From contig WQTE01000005.1 of assembly GCA_009786445.1 (NCBI GenBank), forward strand, positions 1-53,005: a stretch of DNA of 53,005 nt, given 5' to 3'. This document shows positions 34,744 to 45,398 of the stretch, piece after piece. Source of the DNA: Oscillospiraceae bacterium. Its GTDB lineage: Bacteria; Bacillota; Clostridia; Oscillospirales; Oscillospiraceae. The translations under genes and the position numbers were made by a program. The notes under the pieces were generated by a model. That model saw nothing but the letters and a program-made list of their open reading frames with translations, made no database searches and was not told the DNA's origin. How positions within the stretch are numbered: position 1 is the stretch's first letter; each line of letters begins with the position of its first letter.

Positions 34744-35955
34744 TTAAGCATCAAGCAAACAAGCAATACCCGGAAGAACCTTGCCCTCCATGAACTCAAG
34801 GGAAGCACCGCCACCCGTAGAAATATGCGTAATTTTATCTGCAACACCAAACTTGCGCACAGCAGCAGCAGAGTCACCCCCGCCGATTACAGAAATAGCA
34901 CCGCAGCCGGCAACAGCCTCAGAGACAGCCTTAGTACCCTCAGCAAACTTGCTAAACTCAAACACACCCATAGGACCATTCCAGACAATAGTACCGGCAC
35001 AGGAAATTTCCTTAGTAAAAGCAGCAATAGCCTTAGGGCCTATGTCCATTGCCATCATCCCGTCAGGGATAGCATCGCTGTCAAACGTCTTTGCCTCAAC
35101 ATCGTTTGAAAACTCAGCCCCGGCAACAGAATCCTCAGGCAGAAGCAACTTAACACCACGCTCCTCAGCCTCCTTCTTGCAACTGAGAACCGACTCAAAC
35201 TCAGAGTCCTCACAGAGAGAATTGCCGATTTTGCCACCCTCAGCCTTGAAAAACGTATACGCCATACCACCACCGATGATGATAGCATCTGAAATCTTAA
35301 GAAGATTCTTTATAACACCGAGCTTATCCGAAACCTTTGCACCGCCGAGAATTGCAACAAGCGGCCTCTTGGGGTCGGAAATCGCACCACCAATGTGGTC
35401 AAGCTCTTTTTTGAGCAGAAACCCTGAAACCGCAGGTAGATAATGCGACACACCCTCGGTAGAAGCGTGTGCACGATGAACACTGCCAAAAGCATCAGAA
35501 ACAAAAACATCCGCCATATCAGCCAGTTTTTTTGCAAAATCAGGATTATTCTTTTCCTCCTCGGCGTGGAAACGGGTATTTTCGAGGAGCATTATTTCTC
35601 CCGGCTTAAGCTCTGCTGCAAGAGAAGTAGCATCAGGACCAACGACATCCTTTGCCATCTTTACGGGCTTGCCGAGATGCTTAGAAAGACTCTCAGCCAC
35701 CTGCGCTAAAGAAAACTCAGGCTTAAACTCACCTTTTGGTCTGCCAAAGTGCGAACACGCAATGATAGCAGCGCTTTTATCGAGCAAGTAGTTGATTGTA
35801 GGAAGCGCGGCGATAATTCTTCCCTCATCTCTGATTTTACCCGTCTCTTTGTCGATTGGCACGTTGAAATCGCACCTTAGTAAAACCTTTTTCCCCGCCA
35901 CATCAATGTCCGTTACGGATTTTTTATTGTAGCCCTTTGCACCATCAGTACTCAT
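34744..35955 (-). CDS. pgk: Phosphoglycerate kinase
   Basis: Transfers phosphate from 1,3-bisphosphoglycerate to ADP. The 403 residues include KKVLLRCDFNVPID at the start, CSHFGRPKG, LLENTRFH, the hinge and VAILGGAKVSDK, and GGGDSAAA near the C-terminus. The ATG at 35955 has GGAGG just upstream; the longer frame from 36003 has no ribosome site. Third in the hemW-vanW-pgk-tpiA-gpmI-eno run. Confidence 0.98.
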   Translation of the reverse strand: MSTDGAKGYNKKSVTDIDVAGKKVLLRCDFNVPIDKETGKIRDEGRIIAALPTINYLLDKSAAIIACSHFGRPKGEFKPEFSLAQVAESLSKHLGKPVKMAKDVVGPDATSLAAELKPGEIMLLENTRFHAEEEKNNPDFAKKLADMADVFVSDAFGSVHRAHASTEGVSHYLPAVSGFLLKKELDHIGGAISDPKRPLVAILGGAKVSDKLGVIKNLLKISDAIIIGGGMAYTFFKAEGGKIGNSLCEDSEFESVLSCKKEAEERGVKLLLPEDSVAGAEFSNDVEAKTFDSDAIPDGMMAMDIGPKAIAAFTKEISCAGTIVWNGPMGVFEFSKFAEGTKAVSEAVAGCGAISVIGGGDSAAAVRKFGVADKITHISTGGGASLEFMEGKVLPGIACLLDA

Positions 35956-36030
35956 ATTTTCCTCCAAAAAGTTTATTATTTTTATCGGCAAAGCAGATTG
36001 CATATATCTGCGAGAGCAGCATAAATAGAC

Positions 36031-38022
36031 TTAGCCATCGTCTTCCCAGTCATCGCCGGGATACTGATCCTCTCCGCCAGAATAACCTGGTGGATGCTGA
36101 TCCGCCGGTTGGTCGGATTCTTCCGGAACATATGTTCCGACATGAGTGACACGATCCTGCCTGTTGTAAGTATCTCTGGTTACGAGTGTTCTGCTGATAA
36201 GTTCGCCATCTGCGGAATAGAGCCTTTGGAATGTCTCCACGACTTGCCCTCGCTGCCCCGGTGTCCATAAAACCCTTTCGCCGTAGGGAAGCTCGGGATC
36301 CTCACGGTCAAGAGTATAAAATTCGATTGTTCTGATTGGAACCATCTCAACTTCGATGAAATTATCGTTTAGCCCTGTACCTATTATCCGCACATTCATA
36401 TCTCTGCCGTCAACGATTGTCTCAACTTTTATCGGGAAATCAAATGAATTTCTGAACCGCAAATTTATTAAACCCCACGCAATAGCGGCATCCTGACCAT
36501 AAGGCAGATAGGATATAGTCAGACCGTGCGGCCTTCTCTCCACAATTTCAATTTCTTCTCCAATAATAGCTGTTAAAAGCAACGTGGCGTAAATAGTTGA
36601 GGACACCTGGCAGATTCCTCCACCGGGCATATCTACAAGCCTTCCGCCAAGAAATGCACCTGCATAGTGGAAACCTCTGGCACGGGTTCTTATACCAACG
36701 GTTTCGTTAAAGTTGAATACCTCACCGGGCAGAAGAATTGTTTCGTTAATCATATTTGAGGCAAGTATGATATTTTGCAATCTTTCCCAAGAGCCGCCTA
36801 TTGTGGTTGTCAGTTCACCCAACGTATCGCGAAAAACCAATTCGTCGATTTGCTCCTTTGTGTATAGCGGATAAAGATCGTAAATCGGGATAATTACTGT
36901 TTCTCCGCTGGTAGCGGCTGCAAGCCTCTCCTCTGCTTCAATCAGGTCGAAAGTTCTGCCCATGGCACTTGGTGTGCCACCCATGATTAATGTTCTGTTA
37001 TTTACGCCACCGGTGTCTTCAATAACCAGTGTCCCGACTGTATTTCCGCTACCGGCCTCATCGCCGTTTTCAACGACTTCATATACAAACTCGGAAGAAA
37101 TCGGATCGATGTGTATATCTCTGTGCATAGCAGGCAAATCAATGCTCTCATCAACATAGGTCAGAGGGATGTAGTTTGCCGTCAAATGCGAGTTTTCCTC
37201 TACCGCCCGCATGAGGGTGAACAGCGCAAGCTCAAAGACACTGTTTTCCTCAACAGGTAAAAAACCTGTTCCTTTGATGATTGTGATTTGGTTCTCGTCC
37301 ACTTGCATATAACTATCCAGAAGTGTTCCGTTAAAGGCACCGGTATATGAGGTCGCCCTGTTTCTTATGACAGTATCATCAATCGTAGCGGTATTAAGAT
37401 AATGCAGTTCTGTCGGTTCAAGCCGTGCGCGGACATAAGTGAGCGTATTGTCGATGAGCGAGCCGTCCCTGCCAAAATTATACACTAAAAAGGCGGCATC
37501 TCTTGCATCGAGTGACAGCCCGACTTCCGGACCGGTGACAGTGAACTCGGTATCATTGGGAAATACTATGGTCGCCGATATTCCGTCAGCGTTATTTTCA
37601 TAACCAAGATCTATCAGCCTTTGTGTGGCTTCCCCGAGAGTGAGTCCTGCTAAATCAAAGCCTTCGAATATGACATTCGGGAAAACAGTGTCAACGGTGC
37701 TTACATAGAAACCAAGCCCTGCCGCAAGACCGGCAGCACATACCACTAAAACAAGCAGCACTATTAAGACAACCTTAATACGCTTTTTAGCCTTTGATGC
37801 AGTTTTTCTTGCAGGTACATCGGAAGCTCTGCCGATTGGCCGCCTACCGTCGCCTGACACATTTCCGTGGCTGCTCGTGCTGACCCTTGCCAAGCTTGTA
37901 CCCCCACCGGAACTCGCTGCGGCATATTTTATGGGTTGCCTTTCTGTAGGCGGCACTGCCCGAACGCGACCATGCCCGTTGCCTCTTTGTTCCCTATCAT
38001 TATTATTTTCAGTTACTTTCAA
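36031..38022 (-). CDS. VanW family protein with G5 domain, membrane-anchored
   Basis: The 663-residue product has a ~80-residue basic, Gly/Ser-rich cytosolic start, one membrane helix (~83-107), a peptidoglycan-binding-4-like domain (FEGFDLAGLTLGEATQRL), a VanW domain (~430-540; LLPGEVFNFNETVG, GGGICQVSSTIYATLL) and a G5 domain near 565-630, ending in an acidic Pro/Gly/Asp tail. Such proteins act at the cell wall; the function is unknown and the name does not imply vancomycin resistance. TTG start with AGGAGAG six bases upstream. Similar tail composition to the PBP at 28467 suggests shared wall localisation. Confidence 0.9.
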   Translation of the reverse strand: MKVTENNNDREQRGNGHGRVRAVPPTERQPIKYAAASSGGGTSLARVSTSSHGNVSGDGRRPIGRASDVPARKTASKAKKRIKVVLIVLLVLVVCAAGLAAGLGFYVSTVDTVFPNVIFEGFDLAGLTLGEATQRLIDLGYENNADGISATIVFPNDTEFTVTGPEVGLSLDARDAAFLVYNFGRDGSLIDNTLTYVRARLEPTELHYLNTATIDDTVIRNRATSYTGAFNGTLLDSYMQVDENQITIIKGTGFLPVEENSVFELALFTLMRAVEENSHLTANYIPLTYVDESIDLPAMHRDIHIDPISSEFVYEVVENGDEAGSGNTVGTLVIEDTGGVNNRTLIMGGTPSAMGRTFDLIEAEERLAAATSGETVIIPIYDLYPLYTKEQIDELVFRDTLGELTTTIGGSWERLQNIILASNMINETILLPGEVFNFNETVGIRTRARGFHYAGAFLGGRLVDMPGGGICQVSSTIYATLLLTAIIGEEIEIVERRPHGLTISYLPYGQDAAIAWGLINLRFRNSFDFPIKVETIVDGRDMNVRIIGTGLNDNFIEVEMVPIRTIEFYTLDREDPELPYGERVLWTPGQRGQVVETFQRLYSADGELISRTLVTRDTYNRQDRVTHVGTYVPEESDQPADQHPPGYSGGEDQYPGDDWEDDG

Positions 38023-38062
38023 GTTCGACTCTCCTATCGTTAAACGGTTCCATTACAGAAAC

Positions 38063-39349
38063 TCATAGAAACTCATTTCGTCCGACTAACCTTCTGCCGC
38101 CAAACAACCCGGCAGCAACGGGGCGCTTATCAAATAATGTGAGCTGTGTGTCGTCTCCGACCTGATCTGTTTGCCAAGGTTTGCTTATTTGTGTTCTTTG
38201 TCTTGTCTGTGCCTCAAGAATCTCTCCGATGAGTGTATTGGAAACCATGAAACCCTTTGGGGTAAATCTCCAGCGACCGTCTTTGAATGTTGCCCATCCG
38301 TTTTCTTCATATTTATGCATCAACTCAAGCACAAAATCCATCTTTAGTCTGTATATGTTGTAGTACTCTTCTTCGGATATGCCGTGAGTTGTCCTGAGCC
38401 TTAGCATGAGATATTCGCCTGCATTCTCAAAATCGGACATCTGCTCATCGTGCTCAACAATCCTTCTGCCATGTTTAACCTGCTCAACATACTGCATGAC
38501 ATCTTCTGTAAAGCTGTATCTGCATCGGTCAACATATGAGTGTGCCGCCGGCCCGAATCCAATATAGTCGTCGCCCAACCAGTACTTGATATTATGCTTT
38601 GATTCAAAGCCTCGTCTGGCAAAGTTTGAAATTTCGTATTGCTTATATCCAAAACGCGCCAGCATGTCTACTGCATAGAGATACATATCGGATTGAGCTT
38701 CATCATCGGGCAAAAAAGGTGAATCTTTGTATGTATATAAGCCTGTGCCTTCCTCGATTTTCAGGTTATAGCAGGAAATATGTTCCGCCTTGAGTCCGGC
38801 TATAAGCTGAACGGTGTGTTCCCATGAATCTTTTGTCTGAGAAGGCAGACCGTAGATAACATCCACGCTGATATTATTAAACCCTGCTGCTCTGGCATCT
38901 TTTATTGTCTCCTCGGCATCCGCAAAAGTATGTGTCCTGCCAAGGCTTTTAAGCGCCTGATCGTCCGCACACTGAACACCTATCGAGAGTCGGTTAAATC
39001 CTGCTTTTCGGAGTTTTGCGAGACCTTCCTTTGTGATACCGCCGGGATTTACTTCCACAGTTATTTCTGAATCAAGTAAAACATGTCCGCTTTTTTTTAG
39101 TGCGCCGAGTATCGAAATCAGTCTTGCAGCACCAATGTGACTGGGCGTACCACCACCAAAATATACCGTATCAATGAGGTATCCGTCAAGTTGTGCAGAA
39201 TACTCTTCAATATGCTTTATAACGGCACCCTGATATGCATATATAACTTCTTCTCCGCTTGTATTATCGGGTAATGAATAGAAGTTGCAATACGAGCATT
39301 TACTTTTACAAAACGGAACATGAACATAGATTCCGACTTTTTTATCCAT
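38063..39349 (-). CDS. hemW: Radical SAM family heme chaperone HemW
   Basis: Related to oxygen-independent coproporphyrinogen oxidase but acts as heme chaperone. CKSKCSYC gives the CX3CX2C cluster site, followed by YFGGGTPS and EVNPGG; a C-terminal HemW-type domain is present. The extra N-terminal part found in true HemN is missing. The ATG at 39349 is used; GGGAAG is just upstream. Promoter TTGTGT-17-TATAAT at 39392-39420. It heads the run that continues with vanW and the glycolytic genes. Confidence 0.9.
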   Translation of the reverse strand: MDKKVGIYVHVPFCKSKCSYCNFYSLPDNTSGEEVIYAYQGAVIKHIEEYSAQLDGYLIDTVYFGGGTPSHIGAARLISILGALKKSGHVLLDSEITVEVNPGGITKEGLAKLRKAGFNRLSIGVQCADDQALKSLGRTHTFADAEETIKDARAAGFNNISVDVIYGLPSQTKDSWEHTVQLIAGLKAEHISCYNLKIEEGTGLYTYKDSPFLPDDEAQSDMYLYAVDMLARFGYKQYEISNFARRGFESKHNIKYWLGDDYIGFGPAAHSYVDRCRYSFTEDVMQYVEQVKHGRRIVEHDEQMSDFENAGEYLMLRLRTTHGISEEEYYNIYRLKMDFVLELMHKYEENGWATFKDGRWRFTPKGFMVSNTLIGEILEAQTRQRTQISKPWQTDQVGDDTQLTLFDKRPVAAGLFGGRRLVGRNEFL

Positions 39350-39391
39350 CAATCTTCCCACACTAACAAGTATATACTTTCACAAATTGGT

Positions 39392-39420
39392 ATTATATCA
39401 AAAATCTGAGCAAAACACAA
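39392..39420 (-). promoter_or_regulatory. Promoter of hemW and probably the glycolytic run
   Basis: Minus strand TTGTGT (39415-39420), 17 bp, TATAAT (39392-39397). Confidence 0.55.
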
Positions 39421-39456
39421 TACAACAACAAAAAAGAATGTAAAAAAAAGAAATGT

Positions 39457-40533
<1,077 letters not shown>

Positions 40534-40545
40534 GTATTACCTCGT

Positions 40546-40576
40546 AGGGGACGGGCTTACCCGTCCCCTAATAATT
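40546..40576 (+). terminator. Terminator after gap
   Basis: AGGGGACGGG, CTTA, CCCGTCCCCT: a perfect 10-bp stem 12 bp after the gap stop, followed by AATAATTGTTTATTTT. The T-run is broken but the stem is strong. Confidence 0.65.
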
Positions 40577-40578
40577 GT

Positions 40579-40953
40579 TTATTTTCGTCTGCGTTTACTC
40601 AGATACTTGTCCATATCTATCTCATCTTTAATCTCAAGGTCACGTTCGCCGGCAAGCGATTCCCAATGGTGCGTAAGCTCGTGTGTTAGCACATCCTTTA
40701 AATGTTTACGGTATCTTTCCCTTGAGCTATTACCATATACAGCACAAAGCGAGCCATAATAAAGCACTATATACCTGCCCATCTGATCGCGGTGATACTC
40801 ACCGAGCGTAAAGAGATTTCCATTCGGATCTTTAGTGCTTTTTTTGGTTTCATCAAGCAAACCGACCCCGCCGTTTAGATCCTTAAAAATCTCCTCAGGC
40901 AATTCAGATGCAATTTCATCTAATATTTCATTCATTTCACCAATAGTAATCAA
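40579..40953 (-). CDS. Small zincin-like metallopeptidase family protein
   Basis: The 124 residues end with THELTHHWESLAGERDLE, an HExxH zinc site with a further His and distal Glu, as in the minimal zincin family PF06262. No signal peptide, so it is cytosolic. Substrate unknown. The TTG at 40953 has AAAAGGATG about eight bases upstream; ATG 40935 is the alternative. It is divergent from pyk with only 33 bp between starts. Confidence 0.8.
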   Translation of the reverse strand: MITIGEMNEILDEIASELPEEIFKDLNGGVGLLDETKKSTKDPNGNLFTLGEYHRDQMGRYIVLYYGSLCAVYGNSSRERYRKHLKDVLTHELTHHWESLAGERDLEIKDEIDMDKYLSKRRRK

Positions 40954-40986
40954 TTCCTACACATCCTTTTAGGAGGGATTCATCAT

Positions 40987-42429
40987 ATGAGAAAAACAAA
41001 AATTGTTGCGACCTTAGGACCTTCAACCGATAATCCGGAAATACTCGAAGGACTCATCAACGCCGGCTTAGATGTGGCGAGATTCAACTTCTCGCACGGA
41101 AGCCATGAAGAACACATGACTCGCATCGAACTGCTCAGAAACACTGTTGAAAAGACAGGCAAGACCGTTGCATTTCTCGCCGACACAAAAGGTCCCGAAA
41201 TCAGGCTGGGTACATTTGAAGGCGGAAAAGCCGAGTTAACGACGGGAAACACCTTCACACTCACTACAGATGACATAGTAGGCAACAGCCAACACGCATC
41301 TGTCTCCTACTCTGACCTGCCGGACAAAATAAGCACAGGAACCCGCATATTGCTCGATGACGGACTTATAGAGCTAATCGCTGAATCAGTGCAAGGCAGA
41401 AGCATCCACACCAGAGTTGTAAGCGGCGGGCAAATCTCAAACAAAAAAAGCCTAAACGTTCCATCGGTCAGTCTTAATATACCATATATCAACGCAAAAG
41501 ACCGCTCAGATTTGAGATTTTTTGTTGAAAACAATTTTGACATAATCGCAGCATCCTTTGTCCGTAACGCTGAGGACATCAAACAAATACGCGACGAACT
41601 GCGCAGAATAAATACAGTTATCGGCAACAAAATAAAAATTATAGCCAAAATTGAAAATGCTGAAGGACTCAATAACATCGATTCCATTTTAACCACTTGC
41701 GACGGCATAATGGTCGCCCGAGGTGACCTTGGCGTCGAAGTTGAATATGAAGAACTGCCGATTATTCAGAAAAACCTTATAAGTAGAACCCTCAGCCAAG
41801 GAAAGCCGGTTATAACAGCAACGCAAATGCTCGAATCCATGATAAAAAGCCCCAGACCAACACGCGCCGAAACCTCGGACGTGGCAAACGCCATCTTCGA
41901 CGGAACAAGTGCAGTAATGCTCTCGGGCGAAACAGCCGTCGGAAGCCACCCCGTAGAAGCGCTCTCAGCAATGGCAAAAATTGCGGAGCGTATCGAGCAT
42001 TCGATTGATTATCTCAAACGTTTTCGCGGACTCGGGTACACCTCGGAAACCTCACTCACAAATGCTATATCCCACGCAACGGTGACAACAGCACATGAGC
42101 TTAACGCAGCGGCAATACTTACAGTTTCACTCTCAGGAAACACTGCGCAAAATGTGTCAAAATTTCGCCCGTCATGCCCGATTTTAGCTTGCACCCCCGA
42201 CCCTGTCGTTAGACGGCAACTAAAACTAAACTGGGGCATTACGCCACTGTTGACTAAAGAAGAAACCGACACAACAGCGTTGTTCAACCATGCTATTGAT
42301 GCGGCGACAGAGGCAGGTCTAATAAGCGAAGGCGAGCTTGTAGTGCTGACAGCAGGTGTCCCGGTAGGACACTCAGGCACCACAAATATGCTGAAAGTAC
42401 ACGTAGTCGGCGAGAAGATATTAGTATAA
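40987..42429 (+). CDS. pyk: Pyruvate kinase
   Basis: Converts PEP and ADP to pyruvate and ATP. The 480 residues hold the barrel (KTKIVATLGPS, FNFSHG, DTKGPEIR, AKIENAEG, MVARGDLGVE, the TATQMLESM signature) and the C-terminal regulatory domain. The extra PEP-utiliser domain found in Bacillus is absent. ATG with AGGAGG upstream. It completes the pathway from triose phosphate to pyruvate encoded in this window. Confidence 0.97.
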   Translation: MRKTKIVATLGPSTDNPEILEGLINAGLDVARFNFSHGSHEEHMTRIELLRNTVEKTGKTVAFLADTKGPEIRLGTFEGGKAELTTGNTFTLTTDDIVGNSQHASVSYSDLPDKISTGTRILLDDGLIELIAESVQGRSIHTRVVSGGQISNKKSLNVPSVSLNIPYINAKDRSDLRFFVENNFDIIAASFVRNAEDIKQIRDELRRINTVIGNKIKIIAKIENAEGLNNIDSILTTCDGIMVARGDLGVEVEYEELPIIQKNLISRTLSQGKPVITATQMLESMIKSPRPTRAETSDVANAIFDGTSAVMLSGETAVGSHPVEALSAMAKIAERIEHSIDYLKRFRGLGYTSETSLTNAISHATVTTAHELNAAAILTVSLSGNTAQNVSKFRPSCPILACTPDPVVRRQLKLNWGITPLLTKEETDTTALFNHAIDAATEAGLISEGELVVLTAGVPVGHSGTTNMLKVHVVGEKILV

Positions 42430-42461
42430 GGTCTGCTCAATGGCGGTGGCAAGCCCGTCAA

Positions 42462-43892
42462 CTATGGTTCGTCTTTGATTCGCTTAAACATAACTGTAAA
42501 CACCGTACCGCCGCTTTGGCGTTTTCTGACACTCACCTTTCCACCCAGTCTGCGCACTGTATCGCGGACAATTGAAAGGCCGAGACCACTGCCGCCTGCT
42601 TCGCGTGAGCGAGCCTTGTCAACACGATAGAACCTATCGAAAATATGCGGCAGATCTTCGTCCGGAACGCCCATTCCCCTATCCTTAACCTCAAAAACGA
42701 CCTTATCCTCATCTGCAATACTCAGCCTGACGAAAACACTACCGTCGGGCTGATTGTATTTTATAGCGTTTTCAATCAGATTAAAAATAACCTGATGAAC
42801 AGAATCATCCGTAGCACGAATATAGCAACCTTCGGAAATATCATACGACAAACTGATACCCCTGCTGTGTGCAAGAGGTCTGAGCATTCTAAGTGTAGCC
42901 TCAACAGTCTCTTTCATATCCACGCGAGTGAGCTGGATTGGAGCGTGGCTATCCAGTTTAGTGAGTGCCATCAGCTCACCGGTCATGCGTGTAAGCCTCT
43001 CAGCTTCAGCACCAATATCGCCGATAAACTCCTGAACTGTTTCTCTGTCAATATCCTCATTTTGCAAAATGCTGTCCGCAAGAAGCCTGATAGCGGCAAG
43101 CGGAGTCCTAAGTTCGTGTGATGCATCCGCCACAAATCTGCGCCTCACCTCTTCTGTCTCTTTAAGTCTCTCTGTCAAGCTATTAAACTCGTCACCCAGT
43201 ACAGCAAGCTCGTCACGACCGCTCATATCAACCATGTAGCTGTACTCGCCCTCGCGAACAGTCTTAACAGCATTCATGATACTGCTTACGCGGCGCATGA
43301 CGGACACCAGAATAAGCGTAACAAGCACAATTGAAGAAACTGCAACAATAACTGAAATATTCCTGATAGTTTCTTGCATTTCCAGCAATAGAGAACCTTG
43401 AATCGAGTCATCTTCATGAAAGTAGACTGCACCAATCGGCACGCCGCGGCTGACAACAGGTGTAATTGCAGTGCTGGAAAAAATACCCTCAAAAAAATAC
43501 GAGAAGAAAAAATCATTTTCATACATACTGTGCTCCTCAAGAGCACTGTTGATGCTGTACTGAGTTAACGGAAAATAACCATATATCCGCAATGGGTCAT
43601 AGAGTACATCACCGTCTTTGTTAGTTATAACAACATTAGTCCCTGCGGCTATTTCAAGCTGAGAAACAATTGTCTCCACTCTCTCCGTCTCGTAAAGAGT
43701 AAGCTCGTCAAACGCCTCAACCAACTGCCCTGCCACAAGCGAGGCTTGACTTTGCAGAAAAATCTGCTTTGTAGAAAAAATCATACTGCGCGATGTAAAC
43801 AAAAAGTAGGTGTTTATAAGTACAAGCACAACAGCAACAACAGCAAAACACGTAAGAGCGAATTTTGTGCGTATGCTGCTGAAAAAACTCAG
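42462..43892 (-). CDS. Sensor histidine kinase with unclear start codon
   Basis: Partner of the response regulator just upstream. Order: N-terminal membrane helix, extracellular domain of ~130 residues, second helix, HAMP, HisKA with FVADASHELRTPLAAI (phospho-acceptor His), and HATPase with the N box NLIENAIKYN and GSGLGLSIV. The conserved open frame begins before the only canonical start (GTG 43829), because residues needed for the basic start of the first helix (RKLSFFSSIRTKFALT) lie upstream. In that stretch the frame has no ATG, GTG or TTG; a CTG at 43892 is the best candidate, 29 bp past the regulator's stop, but no clear ribosome site exists. Overall it resembles WalK/PhoR-type kinases. 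Confidence 0.88.
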   Translation of the reverse strand: MSFFSSIRTKFALTCFAVVAVVLVLINTYFLFTSRSMIFSTKQIFLQSQASLVAGQLVEAFDELTLYETERVETIVSQLEIAAGTNVVITNKDGDVLYDPLRIYGYFPLTQYSINSALEEHSMYENDFFFSYFFEGIFSSTAITPVVSRGVPIGAVYFHEDDSIQGSLLLEMQETIRNISVIVAVSSIVLVTLILVSVMRRVSSIMNAVKTVREGEYSYMVDMSGRDELAVLGDEFNSLTERLKETEEVRRRFVADASHELRTPLAAIRLLADSILQNEDIDRETVQEFIGDIGAEAERLTRMTGELMALTKLDSHAPIQLTRVDMKETVEATLRMLRPLAHSRGISLSYDISEGCYIRATDDSVHQVIFNLIENAIKYNQPDGSVFVRLSIADEDKVVFEVKDRGMGVPDEDLPHIFDRFYRVDKARSREAGGSGLGLSIVRDTVRRLGGKVSVRKRQSGGTVFTVMFKRIKDEP

Positions 43893-43917
43893 TTTTCTAA
43901 CTGTATGTGTAGCTTTA

Positions 43918-44595
43918 CTAGCCCCTGATATAGTAGCCTACCCCCCACTTAGTCATTACATATTCCGGTTCTGCGGGATTTTCCTCAAGTTTCTCACGCA
44001 GGCGGCGTATGTGAACATCAACCGTCCTGATATCTCCCTGATATTCGTAACCCCAAACGATGTTGAGCAGAGATTCCCTGCTGTAAACTCTGCCGGGGTT
44101 TTTAGCCAAAAGCTCAAACACGTCAAACTCTTTGACCGTTAGCTCAACAGGTGTCTCGTTTTTTAGTGCAATTCGCCTTTCAGTATCAATACGGATGTGC
44201 CCGACCTTTATGACAGCTTCCGTTGCACTGCTCACCAACGCACTGCGGCGCAGTAATGCCCTGATTCTCGCTTTAAGTTCAAGAATGTTAAAAGGCTTTG
44301 TAATATAGTCATCTGCCCCATACTCAAAACCGATTATCTTGTCCATATCTTCGGTTTTTGCTGTAAGCATAATTATGGGAACAGTCGAAAATTCTCGTAT
44401 CCTCATACAGGCTTCAAGTCCGTCAAGCTCAGGCATCATTACATCCAGAATAATTAAATCATACTTTCCGCTTCTGGCAAGTTCCACCGCCTCCAAACCG
44501 TCATATGCTGCATCTATCTGATAACCCTCATTTTCCAGGTTGAATTTTATCCCTTTTACCAGCAATTTCTCATCGTCAACAACCAGAATCCTCAT
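43918..44595 (-). CDS. OmpR-family response regulator
   Basis: 225 residues: receiver domain with VVDDE, the phosphorylated Asp in LIILDVMMPE, conserved Thr (IIMLTAKT) and Lys (YITKPF), then a winged-helix DNA-binding domain ending TVDVHIRRLREKLE...WGVGYYI. The pattern is close to WalR/PhoP-type regulators of wall or phosphate response, but the target is not evident. It precedes its kinase on the same transcript. Start ATG; only a weak ribosome site (GGACGG) is seen. Confidence 0.92.
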   Translation of the reverse strand: MRILVVDDEKLLVKGIKFNLENEGYQIDAAYDGLEAVELARSGKYDLIILDVMMPELDGLEACMRIREFSTVPIIMLTAKTEDMDKIIGFEYGADDYITKPFNILELKARIRALLRRSALVSSATEAVIKVGHIRIDTERRIALKNETPVELTVKEFDVFELLAKNPGRVYSRESLLNIVWGYEYQGDIRTVDVHIRRLREKLEENPAEPEYVMTKWGVGYYIRG

Positions 44596-44669
44596 CTAAA
44601 AAACCGTCCATTTCTTTCATTTAGTATAATGTAAGTTAAAGTCCTGAAAAGAGTGCGTATTATTTTTAC

Positions 44670-45179
44670 TTACCCGCCGACTGTGATTAAGTCTTTGATA
44701 GCTTCAAATCTTCTCTCGCCAATGCCTGAAACATTCATAATATCATCAATATTATTAAACTCGCCATGCTGCTGCCTGTATTCAACTATTCTGGCAGAAA
44801 TTGTATTCCCGACACCGGGCAAGTCTGTGAGCTCAGTTTGTGATGCAGTGTTTATGTTTATCCTACCGTCACCGCTTCTCGGTGTACCTGCGGCAGGTTC
44901 AGTTTGCGGATTTGATTGAGTCCCCGTTTGCGGCGGCTTGAAGCTTGTCTCCTGTTCGGTCTCTCCTAAGTTCGCGCTTGCGGCAATTTGGCCCTGCGTA
45001 TCGTTAGTATCCCCTAATTCAAATTGCACTCCCACATGCATACCGTGCGCCGTGCTGCCGGCATCAACAGAAACAACATTCACGGCACTGAGACTACGCC
45101 CTGTAAAAAATCCTCCCATAAAACATACAAATGCCAGTGTCACGCCAATAATAACGAGTTCTACACGTCTTAACCTCAT
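44670..45179 (-). CDS. comEA: ComEA-like helix-hairpin-helix DNA-binding protein
   Basis: Receptor that binds double-stranded DNA outside the cell and hands it to ComEC. One membrane helix near residues 8-28, a ~70-residue linker rich in Gln, Thr and Pro, then two helix-hairpin-helix motifs (INTASQTELTDLPGVGNTIS and IMNVSGIGERRFEAI). The usual SLBB domain is missing, so it is a short form (169 aa). ATG with AAGGGGG upstream. It is at a different place from comEC (21623). Confidence 0.85.
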   Translation of the reverse strand: MRLRRVELVIIGVTLAFVCFMGGFFTGRSLSAVNVVSVDAGSTAHGMHVGVQFELGDTNDTQGQIAASANLGETEQETSFKPPQTGTQSNPQTEPAAGTPRSGDGRININTASQTELTDLPGVGNTISARIVEYRQQHGEFNNIDDIMNVSGIGERRFEAIKDLITVGG

Positions 45180-45324
45180 AACAATGCCCCCTTATAGGTT
45201 TCCCTACGCAAAAGTGTTGATAATCTACACGGGGGCTGTTTGGGTGTAGAAGTTTCTACATTTTCCGCGGCTCCCGAACAATTGTACCACAGTACAAAGA
45301 AAAATGCCATATCAAAAATCAGGG

Positions 45325-45352
45325 TTTACAGAAAGAATTTTTGTGGTATACT
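45325..45352 (+). promoter_or_regulatory. Promoter of the S11 peptidase homologue
   Basis: TTTACA (45325-45330), 16 bp, TATACT (45347-45352). Confidence 0.5.
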
Positions 45353-45398
45353 AAGGCGTATACTTATTCAAACTGTTTTAATTCGGAGATTATGATAA

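Noticed and set aside
36031-38022. Vancomycin resistance gene
   Set aside because: VanW/G5 proteins are common housekeeping envelope proteins in Clostridia; no vanA/vanH/vanX-type genes are here, and the two-component system at 42.4-44.6 kb is not linked to it.
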